Positions 12,697 through 29,558 are shown, numbered from the stretch's first letter. The stretch: DNA of 64,000 bases from Boswellia sacra (GCA_013180625.2 SNVD02002538.1:1426001-1490000); one strand, 5' to 3'. Numbers and translations: made by a program. Notes: generated by a model not told the origin, from the letters alone.

Positions 12697-14971
12697 ACAC
12701 GCAAACGCAACTCGTTAATGAGAAACTTCTATGACGCCACAGCGCGTGCTAATCACGCTTCACGACGATTTTTTACTTTTCTCGTTTTGTCGCCGTGTTC
12801 GGGTACTCGGGGATTGGCTTAGAGTTTTACATGTGGCCGTATCTCATTAGTCTGTCTAGTGTTGCAAGCAAATAAGTGTTGAATATCTAATTTTCTCCTG
12901 ATAATGATTTGTAAAATACGGAAAAAAAAATTTGTTAGAGATCTTCACAAAAATAATTAGTAATTATGAAGAGTTTTAAATAAAATCTCTTATTTAAAAA
13001 TTTAGATTCATAATCAATTGAAAATCATATATTTAGTTTTTTTTAATGATTATTTTTAAATGATCTGTTATCATGAGTCCTCTAAAAAAAAACCACTTAA
13101 ATAAACCTCTTTAATTTTATTTTTAGTATACTTTTGTTACAATATTTTAAAATTAATAAGGAAAAAAAATTATACTTTATTGACGTTCTCTCTTTTGTAC
13201 ATGTGTTTCTTCTTCACTCAAATTATCAATACAATTTCTTCTCATCAAATTACTAGCTATCAAATCTAATAGTGATTACGTTATCAATGAAGTGGCGAGT
13301 TAATCAAAGGGATGAACTATAAAAGAGTGGTAGAGAAAGATATTCAACTAGAGGATATATCACAAGCAAGATTCAATCATCCATAAAATTGTTTTTATTC
13401 TTTTTCTTGATTTTATTTTGGTTCATAATTTTTTTTGGGTTAAATATCACAACAAACTGAATGTGAATGAAAATATCTGCAAACAATAAGTGTATATTGA
13501 TAAATACTTAAGTTGTTGTCATATTTCATCATGGTCATTTGTCAAGTGATAAAACTGTCATTATATATACCAAATAAGAAATGATATTTTGTAGTATTTT
13601 GTAAATTGGCATGGGACAAAAATGAATGATTGATCTGAATGTACATGAGAAAGAGATAGTGAAGATTGTGAGGGATCATCTGATATTTAGTTGTTTTTGA
13701 TCATACAAACGAAAACAAAAAAATCCAAGCCCACACACGAATCAAGCCTAATTTAAGTCCATCACAAATGGCCACAAACGACATCGTCATTACTGGGCCC
13801 ACTAACTTAGCCCAACACTTCAACCCAATCCATCAACTCCAAGACTCGATCAACAAAGGGTAGGCTGCCAAGTGTTGTTCATAAACTTGGGAGCTTCCAT
13901 ACCATTAGGGAGGTGCTTGGTGAATGTAGTCAAAGCTAACTTTTATGTCAGTATTTAACCATAATTAATTCAAAGTGGCTAGGGTACAGTTTTTCTAAAA
14001 ATTAAATTTGCCATTTACAAATTTTATTTTTTGGTTTATTTACAAAATTTATTTAAAAAAAATGGGTGCACCAATACATAATTGACAATCGAAACTTGGT
14101 TTAAAGGCCATGCATACATTAACTGAGCATAGAGTCGATCATTCTCACTAAAACAAATACTTATTAATAAGTTTATGAATTTATAAACGAGGGTTCTCTT
14201 TATTCCCCTGCATATTCTTTTATTACAAGATTTTGATTTTCAAATGTTCATATCATTACATACGGTCCTCGCCCTTACGATGGACAAAGCATATATGTTT
14301 TCATCTTAAGATGTATTGCAAAGTTTCCACGTTATACAAAAAAACATAATTTTTAGTCTTGGATTTGATTATATGTCACAAGTAATGAATTATCGGTTTT
14401 ATTTTCTATATTATGGTTTTATTTTATATATTATGTTAGATCATAGTACACACATGTTTCGTGGATTTTCACATGTTGCACATTTTCTAATGATTTGAGG
14501 GGCTTTGAAATATCACATATTTGAATAATTATATATATATATGTATGTATGTATGTATGTATAGCAATAACATATGTTGATCTTTCAGTTTAATATGGGT
14601 TATAAAATGTTTCAAGAAATGTATATGAACAACAAGCTCTATTTAAATTGATTTATTCTCAATATAACATAAGATGATCTGAAGTGAATTTTTTTTTGTC
14701 ACCAAATGACACTATTTTTATGGTCGTAAACCAATTTTTGTATTTCAATCTAGAGAAATAGGAGAAAGAATGAAAGAATTAAAAAAAAAAAAAAAAGAAA
14801 AATATTACACATTTAAAAATGTTATCCCAAATCACGTATCTCAAATAATGTAATATTGATTAGAGTCATAAAATCATTTATTACATTTCACACCATCTAC
14901 TTAGTAAACATTAAAAAAATACACATTTTTTTACTGCGAGATCCCATATTAAAAGAGTGGCATTATTTTTT
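12697..14971. other. intergenic region
   Basis: AT-rich spacer between the divergent start of the oxidoreductase-like gene and the 3' end of the aldehyde dehydrogenase gene. A TATG tetranucleotide run is present near 14537-14562 and an A-run near 14780-14796. No gene, RNA or element with clear ends was recognised. Confidence 0.55.
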
Positions 14972-18122
<3,151 letters not shown>

Positions 18123-18711
18123 TTTAATTTTCCAGATTTTAGATGTGATAATATGATTCTGATATAATGTCTAGTATTCTTATAAGGAAAGTCGTGGTGG
18201 TTGGGAACTATCTAGTAAATGGGCCACTCCGTTGAAACTTACATTTATACGTGTTGCAAATGCTCATTAATGCCTGCTCTCAACTAACTTCCCTTAACTA
18301 AGTCGTTTCAATTTTGCTGTTTGGCATTTTAAATGTTTCCTTGCCTCCCTTTTGTCCAGTTGTCTTGTCCTTCACATGGTAATGGCTAAACATTGGTGTC
18401 ACTAAATTTTAAGTCAAAATTTTAAATTTTAATAATTTAATATGTATAAAATATTAAAATTTGATTTTTCATGATAAATTAAGAAATGAAAAAAAATACT
18501 TGTCATTTATTATTTAAAAAATTAATATTAACAAATTATTTTGACTTTTTCAAATATTAATTATTTTTTTAATTTTTTATAATCCCAACATATATCATAT
18601 TGATACATATTAAAATGACCGTATACGTACATATATATAATCTAATCATATAACTTTCCTTAAAAATGAAACCTTGTAAGTAACCATTTTATTCTTACTA
18701 ATATGAAACGG

Positions 18712-18959
18712 GTTATGCTACAGAATAGCTATTATACTTATACAATAACTTTATTATAGCATGTAAAAATCGTAAATGTATGTGTAAAAATTATAAGCGA
18801 GTAAAAAAATCGTATTTACTACTTTTATATATTTTTTATTTACGATTTTTTTACATATAAATTTTATTAATTCGTTTATGATTTTTATATATGTGTTTAC
18901 GATTTTTATATAAAATATACAGTTATTATATAGATACAGTAAGTTAACTGTACCGTAAC
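18712..18959. mobile_element. foldback MITE candidate (248 bp)
   Basis: The ends are imperfect inverted repeats: GTTATGCTACAG on the left and CTGTACCGTAAC on the right. The interior carries several copies of AAAAATCGTAAA-like words in both orientations, so the whole unit can fold back. No clear target-site duplication was found, which limits the call. No coding capacity. Confidence 0.5.
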
Positions 18960-19538
18960 AAATTTCATAGGGAACGCTATTAATATTATAACATAAATAT
19001 TAATAAATTTTGGTAGGCAGTCACGTTACGTCGGACATGTGAGAGATGCCAAACCTTAACGCAGTTAGGCTTACCATCTTCATGGCGGCTGACAAGAATT
19101 GACTGCAGTGCTTTGAGCAATTTAATATGGATGGTCTATCTTGCCAAAGAAGGGGAAAAATAATAATAATAAAAAATAAATTATGTCTACTCTTTTAAAT
19201 ACACTTCACCGATTAAAATTTGATAAATCAGATCCTAATAATCTTGTCTTCATAGTTTGAAAAATTATGTACCATAACATAAAGTTTAATGGATTATCTT
19301 AACTAAAAAATACTAAAAGAATTTCTTTTAAAAAAAATCACAAACCTTATGTGAGATATTCATAAAATCGCATTTTGAAAAAAATATTACATTAACTTTT
19401 TAACAAAAGCATTTTTCATTGTATTTTTAATTAAGATAAACATGATTAACTAAATTAAATTAGTTACATAAATTATGTTTAAAATAATAAAATTAATCAA
19501 ATATAAATTAAATTATTTAAAATATTATAATAAATATA

Positions 19539-20374
19539 CAGTAGAACCTCGATAAATTAATGATGTTAAGACTATAAAAAATTATTATTTACCGAGGTCA
19601 TTTATTTATTAATAAATAAATATTTTATTACTTTATCGATAAATGAATAACTATTAATATAATAATGTTGTATGTTTTAATTATTTGTAATGTATTTTTC
19701 TTTATCAAAATTCATGTATGTGTTATGAATTAAAAAATGGATTAATATGGTAAAAAGTTAATTGATTACATGAATCATTAAACCATTTTTGCATTATACT
19801 ATAGAAATGCAATTGATATTGAGTACCTTTTGATTTATCCTTTTAAAAATTATGCAATGATGGAATTGCTTATAAATAAAAAAAAATTATTGAAGAAGTA
19901 ATGGATATTCTGACTAATAATGATCATGAGCAAGATGATAGTTGTATTTTAACATATATTGCTTTTGAAAGATGTCTTTTAAGCAATAGTAATATGAAAT
20001 AACTATTTGCTACAACATGAAAAAATATATATAACAAAATAGTGCATGCTTTAAAAAAAATTAAAGATGAGGTTAAGTTATAGTTTTGGATAAAAAAATA
20101 TATGTGTATATTTAGAAAAATTGAAAAATTGAAAAAGTACTAGAAGTAGTTAAGGAAAAATCACTTTAATATTATCAGTTTATATGATATTTATATTATG
20201 TATTTGATCAACAATTAATTTATATTTTTATTAGGACATAAAAGATTTGAAAAACATTATTCTCTTTTATATTTAAATTTATTAGTTGAATATACGGCAA
20301 AGTCAAAATCATAAGATTTTATTATTTAATTAAAATTATTAATTTATTAAATATTTATTTATTGAGATTTACTA
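19539..20374. mobile_element. Emigrant/pogo-like DNA transposon remnant
   Basis: The left end reads CAGTAGAACCTCGATAAATT, very close to the terminal repeat I know for Arabidopsis Emigrant/Lemi1 (pogo group). The right end, ATTTATTGAGATTTACTA, is its imperfect inverted match. Both ends are flanked by the dinucleotide TA, the target site of this superfamily. The interior is AT-rich, with a short acidic open stretch near 19890-19945 that could be a worn piece of a transposase C-terminus. No intact transposase remains. Confidence 0.68.
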
Positions 20375-23300
20375 TATTTAGAAGATTACGTTCAAAATGA
20401 GTCTTCCAGGCATAAATGCCCTCACCCATCTGTTCATGTTTTCAAGTAAAACAAATAATATAGTTACACAATAATGACTAATCAATTTTGGCCCCTTAAC
20501 GATAAAACTCAACACTCATGAAAGTTTAAAGAAGTAAAGAGCCAATCGAGTCATGCCACTATAGCATATAAAAATCGTAAACATAAGTTTAAAAATCATA
20601 AATCGACTGAAAAAATCGTATTTATGATTTTTACATGACTTTTTTTATATTTTTTTAGCACTAACTATCTAGTCGGTTTCTAATAAGTGACAAACCAATG
20701 AAGTAGGTGCACGTTTTTTATTATTCATTTGGAATGTGATGGGCTTAAAGCCCAAGCTCCTCCCAGTTTTAGTTAGTGGTCTTCGGCTTTATAAAATTCA
20801 GAATAATCCAATTCAACTCTCAATTTTTTTTTTTTTTTGGTTATTGGAATCCTACATTAAGGTCACTCCAACTAAAATTTTAATTTGATATTATTTTTCT
20901 AATAAATTGTTTAATTCCCAAGTTATCCTTTTTCTTCATTTTTAATTTAAATTTTAATTACTGATATTTCTAATTAGCTTTTAAAAAATATTAGGTACAA
21001 TAATAATTTATCTACATTCTCAATTTAAATTTATTTAGCATTGTTTGGTCTCATAATTAATTCTTTAAATATGTGAAAATCTTACTTGGATATTTTTCAT
21101 TGTAGAGTTATTCTTCGAAAAAATATGGTTACATCCGGTGGTTAATTTTCTGTTTTTCCTCTATTTTCTTCTTTTATTTATTGTGCTGATTTCCGATCGC
21201 TTGCAGGAGAAAATAATAAGAAAAGCAGAGGCAAGCAACACGCATAGTTGAAGAAATATTTTGGCAGTAAGTAATTTGTATGGTGTTGTCTGGGCTTCTT
21301 GCTTATGGACTGGGGCTTTAATTAATTTTTTGTTGTTGTGCTTCTTTCCTTTGCAGCTTGACTGAGATTGTCCACAAATATAAGATAAAAGATAAACAAT
21401 AAATAAAAAAATCTAATTAAATCTTACTTATTCATCTTTTTATTACCTATCAAAATTCAGTTTTTTTTAAATATGTATGGCTTTAGTTATCAAAAAAAGA
21501 AAAATATATTTTGAAGAAAATTTTCAGTTTCAAGATTTTAAGATATATATAACAAATTAGAGATTAAAATATTTTGGAGAATTTAGGGTTTATAATATGC
21601 ATAAATATATGCACTTCAATATAATTTTTTTAGAGATAAAATTGTTAAGAAAAATATAAAAAATTAGTAGGAGACGAAGAGTTCAGAGGTGGGCCTGAAT
21701 TACTCTTTGATGATGTCATAACAGCCCAACGATTTCTCCCCGCAACCCAATCTTTAATGTAAAATTAAAAAGGCCGTCAATTTACTGTGTTTACTGTCAA
21801 CCAGGAGATTGTTGGGCTGTTAACTTGTGTGTTTGCTGCAAATTCTTTAAGAATCAATATTAGTACCCGTGTTTTCTTTGTACTTCTCAGAAAAATTATA
21901 GTTATGCTTTTAGTTTCAAACATTTGGAATCATAATATAATTGCTCCACCTGACATTTTCAAAGGATATCAATTAAACAAGTTTAGGATTTCATGATTAA
22001 ATTCAGTCTCTGTCAAGCTACAACATATATCGTTGTTCAATCCGCATTACCGCAAACAGAAAACGAGAAAGATGAAACTTATAAATAAAATAACAATGGC
22101 ATAATCCAACATCCAGATTATAAAGTAGAATGTATGTATGTTAACGCTGGACTTAAATCAAGATAGTGACTTTGTTTAACATTTATTCTGCAATGGATTA
22201 GCTTGTAATTTATAAGAGAAAGGGTTATCCCATTCTTTTAACGATGATTATTTTTAAAACAAAACTGTACGAGCTCTGATGTAAAGCGGATAATACCTTG
22301 TAAGTTCGCAAGTCTTATAAAATTCATGTATCAATATTTGGCATCCATGATGTGTATGGTGTCATTACATATTTTATATAGTAAAGTGACTTGATGCAAG
22401 CTTGTATATATGCATATAAATATAATATATAACCGTTTATGTCCCTATGTTAATATATAAAATATTGCAAGGTTTGAATCCGAGTATAGTAGGGTCGTTA
22501 CCAATCTAGAGCCATGTACGGTATAAGGGGCTGCCGCTCTGCTACAGCTGCTGAAGAAGAGTGGTAGTGCAGTAATGAGCTGTGGAGGGAGTAGAGCTTT
22601 TTCACTGTTTTATACATCATTATTGAAGATGGGCCCAGTTAGCCCAACTCTTACATTAATGCTAAAATTAAACGTAAATTTCCATGTATTGAGTTAAAAT
22701 AAACTAATTAAAACATCACCCACTTAATCAAAAAATTAATAATTTTTTTCATGATATTGATCTGACTAAAGGGACGAATACACTAATTTTTTTTAAATTT
22801 AATAATAGAAGATATGCAATCAATTAATAAGATTATTCTAGTATATACCATATGATCTAAAACAATTTGATAAGATGTATTATTATCACACACGTATATA
22901 TATTTTTATTACAATTTTATTTTTGTTATTAATTTTTATATATTTAATGTTATTCTGGCATACCATATTGTATGTTAGTTAACATTAATCAACAAACTAA
23001 TTATTATAATTAATCGTCAATATATCCTTAACAAAATGTTATATAAAACCGTTGCTCCTCTGAATTATTCCTCCACTTTGTCTGTGAAGTATTGAACTCC
23101 AAGTCCAGGGGACTCCTTCCACGAAACACGGGCAGGCCTACAAGATGCTTGACATGACTTTTTATTTTCATTTAATTTATATATTTCTTTTGGCCTAGTC
23201 CAAACCTTGCTTTGTTTTCGATTATATAAGTACCTCTTATTAACCGTTTTTGTTAACTAAGTCAATCAATTTATAAGACAATCTATCCTATCTCAGCTGC

Positions 23301-25763
23301 ACCACTGATGTGGTGTAGTCAACCAATAGAAAACTTTTAAAGATAGTGAACAGTGATTCTTGTCAGATAAACAGTAACTTTCTAATTATCTCTCACTACA
23401 CTTTAGAAATCTTCAATTTGCTAACTATACCGTATAGATATGTCACGTGTGGTGCAACCGTTATAAGACAGACTCTTTATCAATTTATTACTTTTCTAGT
23501 GCTCACGAGGTAACATGAATAAGGAAAGTAGCGCCTTTCGAAATTTTGTCTAAGAAAAGTCAAATAATATATAATTCTTATCCCATAATTAATATTAATA
23601 GATTGCTATTTAACTTCTTTAATGGAAGGTAATGTTGCTTTAAATATCCCTTCCACATGGACCCTCAGCTAATGTAAAGAAATGTTATTCGTGCTCGGGT
23701 ATAGAATAGTTAATTTATTGTCATTGACTTGTTAATAAAAGTTCAACGTTAATTTACTGCTGAATTAAATAAAGGAAGATCAGATTAAAGGTACTCCTGA
23801 CAAGCTCGTAAGTCGTAAAAGGGCAGAGACAAGGTCCACATCCCACAAAAGGGCTAAAAAGCAGGCCAATTAATGGAGCTTTTGATTAAGGTGAAATAGA
23901 TCATTATTATGAGATCGATCCGAGTCTTCAGACGCCAGCACTTAAGCCTAGAAAATGTGGAGACAGAGACACAGAGAGCATCTGTTACCTAAGCTCACAT
24001 AACAACGTTAATTAAAATCTTCGAACGGTCAAGTCACTGCCCCATTTCCGAAGAGCAACAGCTATGGCTCCAGCATATCTAGACCATATATAGCTAGCTT
24101 CACTGTTTCACACCAAACGTTTTGCAAGAATTTGAAAATAACTCGTGGGATCTTCCAGTGTCACCCTGTCACTAACCCAGTCTTTTATGTTCTTAAACGT
24201 AGCCAAGAGCAAGTTTCAACATATAAAAGCCAAATGGGCATGCATAGATATACATGATAGAACTTGCAATTCAGCAACTGTTTGTTACCTCAAAATTCCA
24301 TTCACTAGATGCCCTTGAAACCTCTTTGGCTTGATTAATTAATTTATTCATTTTTTAGTGAAACGCAACTGTCAATCATGGTTAAGTAACAAGGAATATT
24401 TCAGCCGGACACAACAGTAGGTTAATTTCACAAGGAATAATATACGCTTCACTATTATAGTTTGAGTGACTCATCATCAACTCAAATTAAATTCACTTTG
24501 CTTAACTATATCTGTATCTTTAAAATGGAAAAATAAAGCTCAAATTAATGATTGTACTTCGATGCAGTATCTCACTTCATTCACTAGCCCCACCACACAA
24601 AAGGAAGCTAGTAAATGAGACTATCGCTAATGTTGTACTCGCAAAAAATTTCCAAATCCATTAAATATTTCCCTCTCCAATTACATATATGTTTTATGGC
24701 AGATATGATTCATCATACATAGTAGTATTCTTCTATTAAGAGAATCAAGCTCCATCAAGTCTTCGTGACTTTGAAATTAGGTGAATTTGACTTATATCCT
24801 ATTATATTAAGAACACAAACCACAAGTGTTTATTCGGGCTCGTAGAATAACATATAAGAATATAATCAAATATTTGTCTCTGTACGAGACTTAATGATCA
24901 TATTAGGATAGGAATCTTTTTAGTGTAATTTATAGTGTACCAATAAGTTATCTAAATGCTATAAACGCTATGGAAATAGCTACAACCACTATCAAAATTG
25001 AAAGGTGAAACAATATGTTGCATGCAAGGAAAGTGGAGAGCAATTATTAAACTAAAGTAATCCATTCCCAAGTGTTAAAATTAAAGGGGTTCTAATGATT
25101 CGTATTGAAACCAAAGATATGGCATTTACAGTTTTGCACCCATTACCAAGGAATCATTTTCATAATCAATACTATTAATTTGATATGCTAAGCTTCATTA
25201 TTTTCATCCTTAATTTCAAGATAGAGTAATACTATATATAAAGTTGATATAATAATACTCATTTAATGTCATATGACTAATTAATATTTATTACATTGAT
25301 TTTTTATATTCATCATTTCACTTGATACCACATCAACTTTATAAACATATTTTATATATAAATTTTATAAGTATAGTATTATTATTTTCAACGTAATAGT
25401 TAACACGCCAAGAAGGTTAGAGAAAAAAAACGAAAAAGAGCTTATCGCATTGATGTTGTTGTCCTGTCATGGTCCAAGCACTTACCGACATCACATGTTA
25501 TCAGTTTGTATTCACTAAGTCTACCAATGCTTATTCATAAATTTAGCAAATATTCGTAGTTACACAACAACTCTACTTTCTATCTCCCTTCCTGATTTAG
25601 AAACCACTGGTCCACCTCCACTTGTGTCTTCTCCTTTCTTCGCTTCTTCTCTTTCCCTTCATTATTAAAGCCTATGAAACCGCGCAGGGCACTGCCGCTT
25701 AGTTCTTATCATTTTGTTTAGTAAAACTAGTAGTGGTTGTTTCATAGAGGGAGAGGGGAACAA

Positions 25764-27611
25764 ATGGGTCGTGGAAAGATCGAGATCAAGAGGATCGAAA
25801 ACCCTACCAACAGACAGGTCACTTACTCTAAGCGAAGAAATGGTATTTTTAAGAAAGCACAAGAACTCACTGTTCTCTGTGATGCTAAGGTTTCTCTTAT
25901 CATGTTCTCCAACACTGGCAAATTCCATGAGTATATTAGCCCTACTACATCGTATGCTAACAGATCCATCACACTCTCTTTAATTTTTATGCAAACAATA
26001 TGCATGACTTTAATTATTATATGCCAAACCCTAATGAACAGTTGATGGGAACCTTAATATATTTTTTCTTTGTTTGTTAGGACCAAAAAGATCTTTGATC
26101 ATTACCAGAAGGCTCTAGGGATTGATCTGTGGAGCACGCACTATGCAGTCTGTTCCGGCCTCTCTTACATGTTTAGCGTTATTAGAATTGTTGTGTGGTG
26201 ATTAAACTTTGTTTCTGTGATGTGCTTTTGCAGAGAATGCAAGAGAGTTACAACAAACTCAAAGAAACTAATGATAAGCTAAGGCGAGATATCAGGTAAC
26301 GCCTAATTTTCTAGAAACGTTCCTTTGTGCAAATTTGACGTTATAATTAATTTCTTAAAATTTTTTTACACATGTTATTTTGTGGAAATCATATTCGAAC
26401 TGATTAGGGTATATGTGTTTTGATGAAGACAAAGGATGGGCGAAGATTTGGACAATTTAAGCCTGGATGAGCTGCGTGCTCTTGAGCATAAGATGACTTC
26501 TGCCGCTGATGCTGTGCGTGACAGGAAGGTTTGAATGATCTCTTTAGATCTGTTAATTAATCCTAGGTTAATTTCAAAATCCTTTTGCCTTTTAATGGAT
26601 CTTAGGCTTTAAAATCTCTTTAGAGAGGTAAGAAATAAATATATTAATGTACATTTTGTTCCTGGAAAGGAAAAAAGCTTTGAGTTCATAGACTTTGAGC
26701 ATTTCAAGAAGCAAAATTTCCTTGTAATTGTTCAATCAAGCGTGTATTTGATGGTCTTTTCTAGAACTTCGATCTATTTCTGACCTCATCAACTTCCAGC
26801 ACTAGCTGAGATCTAAAATCAATAGATTAATAAGCTACACACACACATTGGATACTTGGAGTTAATCAACTACAAGTGTTCTTGGGTTTTGGTGTTAACA
26901 TCTTTTTGTTGTTTGCAGTACCACGTGATCAAAACTCAGACAGACACCTACAAGAAGAAGGTTCTCATTAGCGAAACTAGACAGATTATTTTTGTTTCAG
27001 TAAATTTTATCTTATGTACTTTCAGTTCTTTGATAACCACGCTAGCTATTGTTTTCATATGATCACAGCTAAGGAACTTGGAGGAAAGACACGGAAACAT
27101 CCTGCTCGACTTTGTAAGACTTGAATTTGTTGTTCTATTTTCCTTGCTTGATTCTTTAGATGATCATTTTCAAACACTACTCTTTTCTGATTTGAAAGGA
27201 AAAAGAAAAAAAACTTCATTTTCAAGCACTACTCTTTTCTGATTTGGAAAACAATAAAAACTTTTTGTGCATTTTTGAAATTAAATACACAGATAGTATT
27301 TTAAATCTTGGAAATACAAAATTAGCTTTTCGCTTTTATTTCATTGAATAAACTTATGAAAATGACTATATATAGTGTATAATACGTACGAGATTTGTCC
27401 AAAAGTAATTTTTTTTTCTTTTAATTCCTTAATGGAATTTAAATAGGAAGCAAAATATGAGGATCCACATTTTGGATTAGTTGACAATGGAGACTATCAA
27501 TCCGCAGTTGCACTAGCAAATGGGGCATCCCACCTATACGCTTTCCGCCTGCACAACTCTAACTTTCCTCAAGCAGGAGGATTTGGGTGCAATGATCTCA
27601 GCCTTGGTTGA
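25764..27611 (+). CDS. TM6: TM6/paleoAP3-type B-class MADS-box transcription factor
   Basis: Type II (MIKC) MADS protein of the APETALA3/DEFICIENS clade, expected to pair with PISTILLATA in petal and stamen identity. Seven exons: 25764-25951, 26081-26147, 26234-26295, 26429-26528, 26919-26960, 27069-27113 and 27447-27611. Sizes of 188, 67, 62, 100, 42, 45 and 165 bp match the classic AP3-clade pattern, all introns are GT-AG, and the product is 222 aa. MADS domain at residues 1-60 ([20 protein letters not shown] start), K domain about 88-165. The C-terminus carries a PI-derived motif (YAFRLHNSN) and ends in FGCNDLSLG, a paleoAP3-type motif rather than the euAP3 type; hence TM6 rather than euAP3. 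Brassicaceae lack this lineage. It appears intact. Confidence 0.93.
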
Positions 27612-28124
27612 TTCTCATTAGAGGTTTATCTCCTCGCAGGCAATAATATATATCTTCATAATGAGTACTCTTACTAGACTCGCAAAATAAAATGGTGTGT
27701 AGCGAGAGTCACTGTAACATAATTAAGTGTGTTTCGTGTACTATGTGTCATGTATCATGTCTGCTAATAATCATAACAAAAACCGATTAAGGTTCAAGTT
27801 TGCTAATAATGATCATGGCAGAACGCATAACTTTTCTTTGCCTGCTTTCTTATGTTCCCGTTATTGTCATTTTCTAACCTACCTTTTCAACTACATTAAT
27901 ATACATATTTGTATTTTCATCATGTATTATCGGCTACAATTATTTGTTGGTTTCCGAAATAAAGAGGGTACCAATTATTTTTCAAGATCAAGTTTAAACA
28001 TTTGACTCACTTAACTGATCATATTTATGTAATGAGAAAACAATAGATAATAGGATACAGTCACTGCCGTTTACATTGTTTTGTATCTTTTGATCATGAA
28101 ATTGGTCCCATTTTGAAAAAAGTT

Positions 28125-28307
28125 TGATAAGGGTCTATGGTTTCTGAGGAGGACCACTATGAGGTCCTAGGTTTGATTGCTCACAAAGGACTATCTCATG
28201 ATTTAAATGAGAGACGGTAATAGTGGGTTGTGATTACGCTAGTCTTTTTCAAGAATTAGTTGAGGTGCACGTAAATTGAGCCGGACACCTCGGTTAAAAG
28301 AAAAGAG
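28125..28307 (+). mobile_element. SINE-like tRNA-derived repeat fragment
   Basis: The segment has a box B-like GGTTTGATTGC near 28180-28190. It then has the phrase AGTTGAGGTGCACGTAAATTGAGCCGGACACC at 28258-28289, which resembles the 3' body of a widespread plant SINE family (Au-like). It ends in an A-rich stretch. No polymerase III terminator or target-site duplication is clear, so it is probably an old, truncated copy. Confidence 0.5.
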
Positions 28308-28570
28308 TTTCTGGTGAGATTAATTTTACAATGAAAACATTATTATTTTATTTGTCTGATGAACTTACTAATATGAAAAAAATCATTAAGAAGTGCCATA
28401 TTTGGGAAGTAGAAATTGATTTTATAGAGTGTTGGTACAATTAAAACAGTTACCATAGACGAATTTGCAATTGGGAAATGGAAGTTGCAAAATGACTCAT
28501 ATATACACTCAAAAGCTGCCAAAATAAAGAGTACTGCAGGGCCTGTTGATCTGTGCAAGCTACCGTCTTT

Positions 28571-29558
28571 GATGCTAGTAGGGATGGCAAAATCCGGGTG
28601 CGGGTGCGGGTTTTGCATTTCCGCACCCGGACAGGATGATGCACTCCTTTCCCCGCACACCGCAATTTCCCCGGATTTTTCTTGTGCGGTGCGGGTGCGG
28701 TTTTCCCCGGATGCATAATTTTTCTTTCGGAACCCGCAATTAACCCGGATAAAATACCCGGAAATCCCCGGATTTCAATTCTTCATGCCTATTTTTGAAA
28801 CTTTTTCTTCCTTCAATTCATGCATCATGCTTGCTGCCCAGTGCCTAGTGCTATTCCACTTGCTGCATATCAAATTCATTAATCTTTGTCTCATAATCAT
28901 TTAACTTTCCACGTCAAAGCAACCAAATATAGAAAGAAAAAAAATATAGGTTTCCAGACTTCAAGGTTGAAATAAGGTCCTAATTTCTTTGGATGGCAAA
29001 GGAACAAGTATAGAGAAGGGAGAAGGTAGAGCCGCAGAGGTGAGAGGCTGTCTACTACTGCGATGAGTTTTTGCCTTCTGCTCTCCAATTTGTTCAACAG
29101 AGAAAGGGGCAACGGACCAACGGTTGTGGCTGCAGGTGATGACTTTGATGATCGACGATGGTGATGAGCAACAAGAGCTAGAGAGAAGACCGTGATCAAC
29201 ATGACCAGAGGAGGAAGGAGCATGAGGCAGTGTAGTGGTGGTGCAGTACTGGTAAGCTTCAAAGTTGCGAAATGGCATAAGGATCTAAAATGGTTTTTTA
29301 ACTTTTTATTTTTTTATTCTTTGAATTATATATATAATATAAATATTATTTATTTAATATATAAATCATATGTCCGGTGCGGGTGCGGGCCGGGGAAGGT
29401 GGATACCGCACCCGGATCGCACCCGGATTCTAAACTCCACATACACACCCGCACCCGCATGCAATCCCCGCAATTCCGGTGAAAATTTCACCCGCATATA
29501 CCGGGTAAAATCCGGGTATCCGGATTATCTGGTTTTTTTTGCCATCCCTAGATGCTAG
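28571..29558. mobile_element. hAT-type non-autonomous element 1 (972 bp) with 8-bp TSD
   Basis: The element proper is 28579-29550. Its ends are perfect 13-bp inverted repeats, TAGGGATGGCAAA and TTTGCCATCCCTA. It is flanked by identical 8-bp direct repeats GATGCTAG (28571-28578 and 29551-29558), the duplication size of hAT insertions. Both subterminal zones are packed with GC-rich words such as GGGTGCGGG and CCGCACCCGG in both orientations, in sharp contrast to the AT-rich surroundings. This layout suits hAT transposase binding arrays. No transposase is encoded; open frames inside are unrecognised. Confidence 0.9.

Larger units (their letters stand above)
18123..25763. other. long AT-rich intergenic region with small DNA transposons
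   Basis: About 7.6 kb without a supported gene. It contains the MITE candidate at 18712-18959 and the Emigrant/pogo-like element at 19539-20374, listed separately. A short segment at 20570-20640 again carries AAAAATCGTAAA and its reverse complement, resembling the interior of the 18.7-kb MITE. The last part (about 24-25.76 kb) should include the promoter of the TM6-like gene; no binding site is called. Open frames such as 21787-21996 have no recognisable domain. Confidence 0.55.

Noticed and set aside
14537..14562. TATG tetranucleotide run as a functional element
   Set aside because: Simple microsatellite with no other signal.
22470..22490. GGTTTGAATCC as a tRNA B box
   Set aside because: No matching A box, acceptor stem or cloverleaf could be drawn around it.
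28897..29278. Two overlapping reverse frames of 105-121 aa inside hAT element 1
   Set aside because: No resemblance to transposase or other families; they overlap each other in different frames in a non-autonomous element.
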